DNA of 7,029 nt, taken from an uncultured Clostridia bacterium. GTDB lineage: Bacteria; Bacillota; Clostridia; Oscillospirales; Ruminococcaceae. Below are positions 1 to 4,843 of the stretch, piece by piece (within the stretch, counting starts at the first letter, position 1; each line of letters begins with the position of its first letter). Under the pieces are notes generated by a model. It searched no databases. It was not told the DNA's origin and was given only the letters and a program-made list of their open reading frames with translations. Where the stretch lies: contig CAMBHV010000067.1 in assembly GCA_945867255.1 (NCBI GenBank), forward strand, positions 1 through 7,029, in the 5' to 3' direction. The translations under genes were made by a program, and so were the position numbers.

Positions 1-456
1 CACCCCGGCCAGTGGGTTGGGCCCGCCGGTTCCGCTGAGCACAAGGCCGGAAATGGTCTCGGGATAAGTGGCCGCATACAGCCGCGCAAAAAAGCTACCC
101 ATGCTGTGCCCCAGAAGGATCACCGGCACACCGGGCCAGCGCTTGCAGGCAAGGCTGTTCATGCGGTGCAGATCCTGCAGCACAAATTTGCGGCCGTCCT
201 GTTGGGCAAAATAGCCGTCCACCCCAGAGCCGCTTGTGGCGCCATGGCCCAGATGATCGTTGCCGCACACAGCGTAGCCATGCTCCACAAGAAAGCGCGC
301 GAAATCGTCATAGCGGCCAATGTACTCGCACATGCCGTGCGAAAGCTGCACGATAGCCCGGGGCGAAACGCCCTCCTGCTCATAAAAATACCCGGCCACG
401 TGGTTGGTGCCACTGGCAGAATCAAACCCGATGGCGCTTTTCTTCACTTCCGACAT
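1..456 (-). CDS. Alpha/beta hydrolase, monoacylglycerol lipase / lysophospholipase-like (C-terminus outside window)
   Basis: The visible 152 residues are the N-terminal half of an alpha/beta hydrolase of the Hydrolase_4 (serine aminopeptidase S33) type. Such enzymes cleave the ester bond of monoacylglycerols or lysophospholipids. Seen: the oxyanion-hole segment SHGMCEYIGRY (H40-G41), the DHLGHG segment near residues 67-72, and the nucleophile elbow GHSMG with Ser118. The catalytic Asp and His would lie beyond base 1 and cannot be checked. There is no signal peptide, so it is probably cytoplasmic. The start is ATG at 456 with GGAGG nine bases upstream. It lies inside the end of the YjjG-like gene, overlapping it by 35 bases, so the two are surely co-transcribed and perhaps translationally coupled. 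The fold is confident; the substrate is not. Confidence 0.88.
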   Translation of the reverse strand, partial: MSEVKKSAIGFDSASGTNHVAGYFYEQEGVSPRAIVQLSHGMCEYIGRYDDFARFLVEHGYAVCGNDHLGHGATSGSGVDGYFAQQDGRKFVLQDLHRMNSLACKRWPGVPVILLGHSMGSFFARLYAATYPETISGLVLSGTGGPNPLAGV

Positions 457-1159
457 GTTCCAGTTCCTCCGGTTCCATCACGATGCGGTAAAGTTCTTCC
501 AGGTTTTGAATCACATAGTCTGCCGTTGCGCCCTCGGGCAGGCCGCGGTTTGCATAATCGCACCAGCACGAGGCCAGCCCGGCGCTGTGTGCACCGGCGA
601 TATCCGCCTTCAGGGAATCGCCGATCATCAGCACCTTCTCGCGGTTTTCCACCCCAAGGCTGGAAAGCACCCTGTCAAATATCTTTCGCGAGGGCTTAGA
701 GGCGCCCACACGCGAAGACACGAACACGCCGTCAAAGTACGGCGCAAGGCCCGAGCGTTCCAGCCTGCCGGCCTGCACTCTGTCCACCCCGTTCGTCACA
801 ACAGCCAACGTGGCAACTTCGGCCAGTTCTTCCAACACTTCGCGCGTGCCGGGGTATATATCTGCCCCTTCAGACAATTTTGTGAGGTAGTGGTCGTTCA
901 TGGCCACGGCGTCGCCCTGCATGCCAAAGCAGGCCAGCAGTTTTTCAAACCGCTGCACCACCAGCTTTTCCTGGCGCACCTCGCCGCGCTCCAGCGCGGC
1001 CCAAAGGGCGCTGTTGATTTCTTTATATTGTTCCACCGCTTGTTGCGGCTGAGCAAAGCCGTAAAATGCAACCGTTTCACGGATCGCCGCGTCTTCCGCC
1101 GCGCCGAAATCCAGCAATGTGCCGTCCAGATCGAACAGCAGGCAATGGTAGTATGCCAC
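422..1159 (-). CDS. yjjG: HAD-family pyrimidine 5'-nucleotidase, YjjG type
   Basis: This is a 245-residue HAD phosphatase resembling YjjG, which dephosphorylates (often non-canonical) pyrimidine nucleoside monophosphates in the cytoplasm and so keeps damaged nucleotides out of DNA. Seen: motif I DLDGT (Asp10 nucleophile, Asp12), an alpha-helical C1 cap from about 18 to 95, motif II TNG (Thr122), motif III Lys155 in GASKPSRKIFD, and motif IV GDSLKADI (Asp181, Asp186). The run RLERSGLAPYFD followed by VGASKP, and the late GLASCW with RGLPEG, match the YjjG pattern better than Gph or YihX. The start is GTG, preceded by AAAGGGGG at good spacing; an ATG at 1167 is in another frame. It is the first gene of its unit, behind its own promoter. 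The acidic and basic tail after about residue 230 coincides with the overlap with the next gene. The exact substrate is inferred from family. Confidence 0.9.
   Translation of the reverse strand: MAYYHCLLFDLDGTLLDFGAAEDAAIRETVAFYGFAQPQQAVEQYKEINSALWAALERGEVRQEKLVVQRFEKLLACFGMQGDAVAMNDHYLTKLSEGADIYPGTREVLEELAEVATLAVVTNGVDRVQAGRLERSGLAPYFDGVFVSSRVGASKPSRKIFDRVLSSLGVENREKVLMIGDSLKADIAGAHSAGLASCWCDYANRGLPEGATADYVIQNLEELYRIVMEPEELEHVGSEEKRHRV
466..470 (-). promoter_or_regulatory. Ribosome binding site of the hydrolase, inside the upstream gene
   Basis: GGAGG (cctcc on the plus strand) lies nine bases before the ATG at 456, embedded in the last codons of the YjjG-like gene. It decides the start: the next in-frame Met (residue 42) would cut into the oxyanion-hole strand. 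Confidence 0.75.
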
Positions 1160-1168
1160 GCCCGCATG

Positions 1169-1176
1169 CCCCCTTT
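1169..1176 (-). promoter_or_regulatory. Ribosome binding site that supports a GTG start
   Basis: AAAGGGGG on the minus strand ends nine bases before GTG at 1159. The frame opened by this GTG begins AYYHCLLFDLDGT, exactly the expected N-terminus for a HAD enzyme. The nearby ATG at 1167 opens an unrelated 89-codon frame. Confidence 0.7.
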
Positions 1177-1196
1177 ACAAAAAATCAGATATATTT

Positions 1197-1225
1197 ATTA
1201 TCCAACATTTGGTGTGGTTCGTCAA
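1197..1225 (-). promoter_or_regulatory. Sigma-A type promoter of the yjjG-hydrolase unit
   Basis: On the minus strand TTGACG (1220-1225) and GATAAT (1197-1202) are separated by exactly 17 bases. Each differs from the consensus by one base. Transcription would start near 1190, giving a leader of about 30 bases with the ribosome site at its end. It lies just downstream of the hairpin terminator at 1250-1298, consistent with a fresh transcription unit. Confidence 0.82.
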
Positions 1226-1249
1226 GCACGTGCACCATGGCCGCGCTGC

Positions 1250-1298
1250 AAAAAAGCCGCTGCAGGGCGCAAGGCAAAACGCACCCCGTGCGGCTTTT
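1250..1298 (-). terminator. Intrinsic terminator candidate, downstream of gpsA
   Basis: On the minus strand AAAAGCCGC and GCGGCTTTT form a perfect 9-bp stem around a 29-base interior that can pair further (GGG with CCC, CG with CG). The stem runs into six T residues. The plus strand also ends in four T, so the element could work both ways. It separates the HAD-gpsA unit from the yjjG promoter. Its distance from the gpsA stop, about 370 bases, is unusually long for that gene's own terminator. Confidence 0.6.
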
Positions 1299-1343
1299 CT
1301 GTACGGCACGGTAGGCTTGCCCGTGCACGGTTTGTTCCTTATA

Positions 1344-1377
1344 CAGTGCGCATCCACTTCCAGTGCGCATCCACTTC
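1344..1377. repeat. Perfect 17-bp tandem duplication
   Basis: The unit cagtgcgcatccacttc occurs at 1344-1360 and again, without a mismatch or spacer, at 1361-1377. The lack of drift suggests a recent slippage duplication. It lies in non-coding DNA. Confidence 0.95.
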
Positions 1378-1471
1378 GCGCACATACGCCATGCCGCCGT
1401 TTTTTCTTCGGGCACGGCATACGGCCAAGCGCACTCACAGCCGCACTGGGGCGGCATTTCTTTCTCAATCA

Positions 1472-1491
1472 CATCCATCCCGCATCCATCC
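1472..1491. repeat. 9-bp direct repeat catccatcc, two copies
   Basis: catccatcc at 1472-1480 and 1483-1491, separated by cg. Each copy is itself built from catc units, so simple slippage explains it. Confidence 0.8.
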
Positions 1492-1598
1492 GGGCCCTCG
1501 CCGTTTTCATGCGGCGGTGTGTCGTTTCAGCATTGTGGGGTTATGATTTTTTGCGCCCCTGCCCCGCCCAAAGGGCACATTCCGCTGCAGCGCACTGC

Positions 1599-1635
1599 CT
1601 GCATAGCAGCTGGGGTTCGTCACAAGCCTATGCAG
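1599..1635. repeat. Inverted repeat CTGCATAG / CTATGCAG after gpsA
   Basis: Perfect 8-bp arms at 1599-1606 and 1628-1635 with a 21-base loop, starting 33 bases past the gpsA stop in the reading direction. No T run follows on the minus strand, so it is not a typical intrinsic terminator. It could protect the 3' end of the transcript or bind a protein. Confidence 0.5.
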
Positions 1636-1667
1636 CTCTTACCCATTTTTATGCAGTGAAAAGCAAT

Positions 1668-2630
1668 TCAGGTGTCAAATTCCCCTTTCACGCTGCGAAG
1701 GAACAGTGCCCGCAGCGCATCTTCCGCACTTTGGTGCCGATACAAAATGTCGTACACTGTGCTGCTGATGGGAAGCTCCACCCCGTGCGCGTTGCCCAGT
1801 GTGACAAGCGCCTTTGCCGTGGGCACGCCCTCGGCCAGTTTTTCAAACGCTTCCCCGCGGATAAAACTTTCCCCAAAACGCCGGTTATGGCTGTGGGCAG
1901 AAAACAACGTGGCCTCGTAGTCGCCCAAATGGCACAACCCATAGGCAGAAAGCTCGCTGCCGCCCATGGCGCGAATCAGGCGGGCCACCTCTCTGGCGCC
2001 GCGTGCCATCAGCGCGCCCTTCATGCTGGAAAGGCCTTTTCCGTCCAGCATACCGGCCGCGATGCCAATGACGTTTTTTGCCGCCGCACCAATCTCTGTG
2101 CCAATGAGATCGTGCCCTTTATAAAGGCGAATCAAATCGGACGAGAAGGCATCCACCACACGCGCGGTAACGGCGGGGTCTGCGCTGTCCACCACCATGC
2201 AGTTTGGAATGCCGGCGGTAAAATCCTGCACATGGCCCGGCCCCACCCATACAGCCACATGAACCGGCTGATGCACTTCTTCGCAGAACACCTGCGTCAG
2301 GCGTTTGCCGGTTTCACACTCCAGGCCCTTCATGCACAAAATGAACGTCTTGCCTGAAATGGGATATTCGTTCAGCTGCTTTGCGAACGCACGAAGCTGC
2401 TGGGCACTGATGGAAATGACAATAACATCTGAAAACTCAAGCGCGCTGCCAAGCTGCGGCTGCGTGTGCACGCCGGCCGGTAAAGTGACATATGCGTTGG
2501 CGCGTGTTTCGCAAAGCTGTGCAAACCCGCGTGAACCCTCGCGCCCCCACAAAGCCACATTGTGTTTCTGGCCGTGATACCATGCCAGGAACGAACCCCA
2601 ACGCCCACAACCAAGCACCGTGATATTCAT
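1668..2630 (-). CDS. gpsA: NAD(P)-dependent glycerol-3-phosphate dehydrogenase
   Basis: This 320-residue cytoplasmic enzyme reduces dihydroxyacetone phosphate to sn-glycerol-3-phosphate, the backbone for phospholipids. Seen: dinucleotide motif GCGRWG (residues 7-12), ALWGR (26-30), MKGLE (100-104), GAAAKNVIGIAAG with the likely catalytic Lys185, LGDYEAT with Asp237, NRRFGE (249-254), then EGVPTAKA and LPIS, all in GpsA order. The usual SGPSFA segment reads VGPGHVQDF (129-137), a clear departure. The start is Met at 2630: it has GGAAGG-type purines upstream, places GxGxxG at the normal position, and overlaps the HAD stop as ATGA. The open frame runs 50 codons further upstream, but that part is just the HAD gene in another frame. 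Length is slightly short for the family (about 330). The family is certain; the subfamily, and NADH versus NADPH use, are not. Confidence 0.93.
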   Translation of the reverse strand: MNITVLGCGRWGSFLAWYHGQKHNVALWGREGSRGFAQLCETRANAYVTLPAGVHTQPQLGSALEFSDVIVISISAQQLRAFAKQLNEYPISGKTFILCMKGLECETGKRLTQVFCEEVHQPVHVAVWVGPGHVQDFTAGIPNCMVVDSADPAVTARVVDAFSSDLIRLYKGHDLIGTEIGAAAKNVIGIAAGMLDGKGLSSMKGALMARGAREVARLIRAMGGSELSAYGLCHLGDYEATLFSAHSHNRRFGESFIRGEAFEKLAEGVPTAKALVTLGNAHGVELPISSTVYDILYRHQSAEDALRALFLRSVKGEFDT

Positions 2631-3301
2631 GGTTCCACCTTCCTTTTCGCCATGGGGCCATGCGCCAAAAGCCATGCGGCAAGTGCCGGCACGTCTGGCG
2701 CACAAAACGCCGGCCCAAACGGCATCAGTTCTTCCATGCTGCCGTAGCCATACAAAGCACCTACGGCCGGCAGCGCGCAATCCTGTGCGCCCTGCATGTC
2801 ATTATCGCGGTCGCCCACCATCACGGCGCGCCGGCCTTCCAGCGCAGGCTGGCTCAGCACAAGGCGCATCACCGCAGTTTTTGTGTCCAGGCTGGCATCC
2901 ATACTGGCGCCGCCCACATAATCGAACGCATCTTCCATGTGAAAATGCCGCAACACACGCAGCGCCACTTCGCGCGGCTTGGACGTGGCCACACACACCA
3001 CAAACCCGGCGCTGCGCAAAGCCGTCAGCATCTGCCGTGTGCCGGGGTACGGCGCGCAACCGTCCAGCCCGTGTTTCTCATACAGGCCGCGATACGTCTG
3101 CACAGCCATCTCCACCTGGGCCTGTGGCAAAAGCTGTGCCATGCTTTGCCGCAGCGGCGGGCCAAGAAACGGCCGCAGCCGCGCGGGCGGCACCTGCAAG
3201 CCAAATGTCTCGAATGTTTTTTGGAATGTAGCCAGGATCCCGGGTGCAGAATCGATCAGCGTGCCGTCCAAATCGAACAGCACTGCATCAAAGCATTGCA
3301 T
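2627..3301 (-). CDS. HAD-family phosphatase, phosphoglycolate phosphatase (Gph)-like
   Basis: A 224-residue HAD hydrolase that removes phosphate from a small metabolite in the cytoplasm. Seen: motif I DLDGT (Asp10, Asp12), an alpha-helical C1 cap from about 17 to 85, YPGT before the core resumes, motif II TSKP (106-109), motif III Lys141, and motif IV VGDRDNDMQGA (Asp164, Asp168). The run TSKPREVALRVLRHF with FDYVGG resembles Gph or 5'-nucleotidase-like HADs of Clostridia. The substrate cannot be read from sequence: 2-phosphoglycolate, a nucleotide, or a sugar or glycerol phosphate are all possible. Met at 3301 was chosen because AAAGGA lies nine bases upstream and motif I follows at once. 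The frame stays open to 3439, but that extension crosses the promoter and leader hairpin. The stop overlaps the gpsA start by four bases, so the pair is very likely translationally coupled. Confidence 0.9.
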   Translation of the reverse strand: MQCFDAVLFDLDGTLIDSAPGILATFQKTFETFGLQVPPARLRPFLGPPLRQSMAQLLPQAQVEMAVQTYRGLYEKHGLDGCAPYPGTRQMLTALRSAGFVVCVATSKPREVALRVLRHFHMEDAFDYVGGASMDASLDTKTAVMRLVLSQPALEGRRAVMVGDRDNDMQGAQDCALPAVGALYGYGSMEELMPFGPAFCAPDVPALAAWLLAHGPMAKRKVEP

Positions 3302-3362
3302 AGCGTCGCATCCTTTCAGCCGGCGCGCAACACAGCGCACCGGTAATTTCATTGCAACGATC

Positions 3363-3382
3363 CCCGGCTGTGAAGAGCCGGG
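3363..3382 (-). promoter_or_regulatory. Hairpin at the 5' end of the HAD-gpsA transcript
   Basis: CCCGGCT and AGCCGGG form a perfect 7-bp GC-rich stem with a 6-base loop. With the -10 box at 3390-3395, transcription should start near 3383, so this stem is essentially the first thing transcribed. It could stabilise the mRNA or serve as an operator. No T run follows, so it is not a terminator. Confidence 0.55.
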
Positions 3383-3389
3383 TGCAGCC

Positions 3390-3398
3390 ATTATAGCA
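3390..3398 (-). promoter_or_regulatory. Extended -10 promoter of the HAD-gpsA operon
   Basis: The minus strand reads TGCTATAAT: a perfect TATAAT (3390-3395) with the TGn extension (3396-3398). The -35 position (near 3413-3418, TTTTCT) matches the consensus poorly, which an extended -10 tolerates. The start would fall near 3383, giving a leader of about 80 bases that includes the hairpin at 3363-3382. Confidence 0.75.
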
Positions 3399-3452
3399 CA
3401 ATTTCCCCGCAAAGAAAATGAAAAAGAGTGTTTCCCCATTTGTTTTAAAATG

Positions 3453-3461
3453 TGCTATACT
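3453..3461 (+). promoter_or_regulatory. Extended -10 promoter of the C39-like peptidase gene
   Basis: TGCTATACT on the plus strand: TATACT (3456-3461) with the TGn extension (3453-3455) and a poor -35. The flank AAAATGTGCTATACTTG matches the opposing promoter's AAATTGTGCTATAATGG at 14 of 17 positions. The start would be near 3468, leaving a leader of about 55 bases. Confidence 0.65.
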
Positions 3462-3522
3462 TGTATTGATATCGTATTCTGATGAATTTTGGCAGCCATC
3501 ATAGAAAGGAAGGCGGGGTGGC

Positions 3523-4311
3523 ATGGCGGCTCGAAAATTTTGCCGCGCGCTTCAACTGGCGTTGTGTACGGTGCTGGCCGCGGCATGTGCCGTGCAACAA
3601 CCGTGCGAACTGTACACTGCCAGCACGCCTGCAGTGGGCGGCACACCGCTTGCCGTGATGGCGCAGCTGCGCGCACGCAGCCAAAGCGTACCCGCCGTGT
3701 TGATCTATCAGCTGCCCGAAATGATAAACGGATGCGAGGCCACCAGCCTTACCATGCTGCTGCAAAGCTATGGCTTTGAGGCGGACAAACTGCAAATCGC
3801 CTATGAATATATGCCGCGCGAAGATTTTTGCGAACAGGATGGCAAAACATATGGCCCCGCGCCGGATGACGCCTACGCGGGCGACCCGGCGGGCCAGGGA
3901 TATTACTGCTACGCCGGCCCTTTGTGCGAAGCGGCAGACGCCTTTTTGCGTGACGCGGGTGAAGCGTTGCGCGCACAGGACCTTACCGGTATATCCACCG
4001 TTGGGCTGGAGCACGTGCTGTGTGAGGGCAGGCCCGTGGTGGTGTGGGGTACATTGTTGTTTGAAACGCCTCAGTACAGCACCACGCACTTCTGGTACCT
4101 TACGGGAACAGATGAAGCGTATACGCCCTATTCAAACCTGCATTGCATGCTGCTGTACGGCTACGACGAAGATTACTATTACCTGTGTGACCCTTTGTAC
4201 GGGTATCAAATGGTGGAAAAAGCGCGTTTCGCGGCCATTTACGAACAGATGGGCCGCCGCGCCATGACGCTGGACGCGCCGGCCGCCGTGCCTGCACGCA
4301 ATGCCGAATAA
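3523..4311 (+). CDS. Secreted C39-like cysteine peptidase (Peptidase_C39_2 family)
   Basis: A 262-residue protein with a papain-like C39 domain. Seen: a hydrophobic N-terminal segment (about 10-23) after basic residues, giving either signal peptidase cleavage near 23 or, less likely, a lipoprotein Cys at 22; then YQLPEMINGCEATS with the likely nucleophile Cys71; GYYCYAGPL; a stretch PVVVWGTLLF; and LHCMLLYGYDEDYYYLCDP with His207 and Asp223, completing the Cys-His-Asp order. The final FAAIYEQMGRRAM is typical of the family. There is no ABC transporter or membrane domain beside it, so the bacteriocin-exporter role of classical C39 domains is unlikely. It probably acts outside the cell on a peptide or cell-wall substrate, which is unknown. 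The start has AAAGGAAGG nine bases upstream. It is a single-gene unit with its own promoter and strong terminator. Confidence 0.85.
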   Translation: MAARKFCRALQLALCTVLAAACAVQQPCELYTASTPAVGGTPLAVMAQLRARSQSVPAVLIYQLPEMINGCEATSLTMLLQSYGFEADKLQIAYEYMPREDFCEQDGKTYGPAPDDAYAGDPAGQGYYCYAGPLCEAADAFLRDAGEALRAQDLTGISTVGLEHVLCEGRPVVVWGTLLFETPQYSTTHFWYLTGTDEAYTPYSNLHCMLLYGYDEDYYYLCDPLYGYQMVEKARFAAIYEQMGRRAMTLDAPAAVPARNAE

Positions 4312-4366
4312 AAAAGCCCCGGAAGGCACGCCAGCGCAGAAAACGGCGGTTTCACCATGGCTTTTT
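4311..4366 (+). terminator. Weak first hairpin after the peptidase gene
   Basis: AAAAAGCC (4311-4318) can pair with GGCTTTTT (4359-4366) around a 40-base interior, ending in five T. The loop is long and the stem half A-T, so it would be much weaker than the terminator that follows at 4386. It may be a failed or back-up terminator. Confidence 0.3.
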
Positions 4367-4385
4367 GCATGGAAAATAAATCAGA

Positions 4386-4424
4386 GCGGCCCTCAAGCCA
4401 TTCAGGCTTGAGGGCCGCTTTTTT
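4386..4424 (+). terminator. Strong intrinsic terminator of the peptidase gene
   Basis: A perfect 14-bp stem, GCGGCCCTCAAGCC with GGCTTGAGGGCCGC, closes a 5-base loop (attca) and is followed at once by six T. It lies 74 bases after the stop codon. The minus strand lacks a comparable T run on its downstream side, so it acts on rightward transcription. Confidence 0.95.
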
Positions 4425-4843
4425 CACGTTCTCCATTCAAAATGCCACGGCACAACTGCCATACAACGCAAAAAGCCAATTTTGATGCAAGCACAGGCGA
4501 AAACCCCGAAGCCGCCCCCTGTGCGAGCACCAAGGCCGTTAAACACCGCGGCCGCACGAAAACAGTCTCCTGACAACATTGTTTGTATGGCACCGCACCT
4601 GGAAAGAGCCCGCTTCGGGCCAGGTATGGGGGTCCAACCAACACACGGGCCGTGAAAGCAGATGGGCGCAGCGGTTTCTCTTCTTGCCGTTTCCGGCACG
4701 GCAGGCCCCGCCCCGGCGCTTTTGAATTCCTGCATCACTGGAAGAACCGGCAAATTCTGTTTATCATCATTGGCTGCACGTTCTTTGCAGCCTCCGGCAT
4801 CACAGCGAAAAGGGCGGCGCCGGGCAAAGCCTGTGGAAGCTGC
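4425..4843. other. Gene-free stretch between two convergent genes
   Basis: About 420 bases between the peptidase terminator and the stop of the GLUG protein. Frames of 80-110 codons exist on both strands, but they overlap neighbours, lack ribosome sites and resemble no family. Several perfect short hairpins are present: 4597-4625; TGCCGT/ACGGCA at 4685-4690 and 4698-4703; GGCTGCA/TGCAGCC at 4772-4778 and 4786-4792. No promoter was recognised. Confidence 0.55.
4597..4625 (-). terminator. Possible terminator for the GLUG protein gene
   Basis: On the minus strand GCCCG-AAG-CGGGC is followed by TCTTTCC, and outer arms ACCTG/CAGGT enclose it with a one-sided bulge. The T tract is weak and the site is about 220 bases past the stop at 4844. 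It is the best candidate on this strand, but only modestly supported. Confidence 0.35.

Larger units (their letters stand above)
1160..1667. other. Gap between gpsA and yjjG: no gene, several repeats and hairpins
   Basis: About 500 bases between the gpsA stop and the yjjG start. It holds the yjjG promoter, a terminator hairpin, a 17-bp tandem duplication, a 9-bp direct repeat and two further inverted repeats: GCACGG/CCGTGC at 1306-1311 and 1321-1326, and the one at 1599-1635. Minus-strand frames of about 97 codons exist here, but they run through both the terminator and the promoter, lack convincing ribosome sites, are rich in Cys and Arg, and resemble no family. The stretch may be a decayed gene or a long 3' region. 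Confidence 0.6.

Noticed and set aside
1185..1478. A 97-codon Cys-rich minus-strand frame in the gap
   Set aside because: It contains the 17-bp duplication, the terminator stem and the -35/-10 boxes of the next unit, and has no clear ribosome site.
404..1546. A 380-codon open frame on the plus strand
   Set aside because: It is antisense to the YjjG-like gene, has no ribosome site, is rich in His, Arg and Ala, and shows no domain. The overlapped minus-strand gene carries all HAD motifs.
1209..2357. A 382-codon open frame on the plus strand
   Set aside because: It runs antisense through gpsA and across the terminator and gap. Its composition is that of a GC-rich shadow frame.
2631..2780. N-terminal extension of GpsA by 50 codons
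   Set aside because: It is the HAD coding sequence in another frame. GpxGxxG-type Rossmann sequence should begin within the first ten residues, as it does from Met at 2630.
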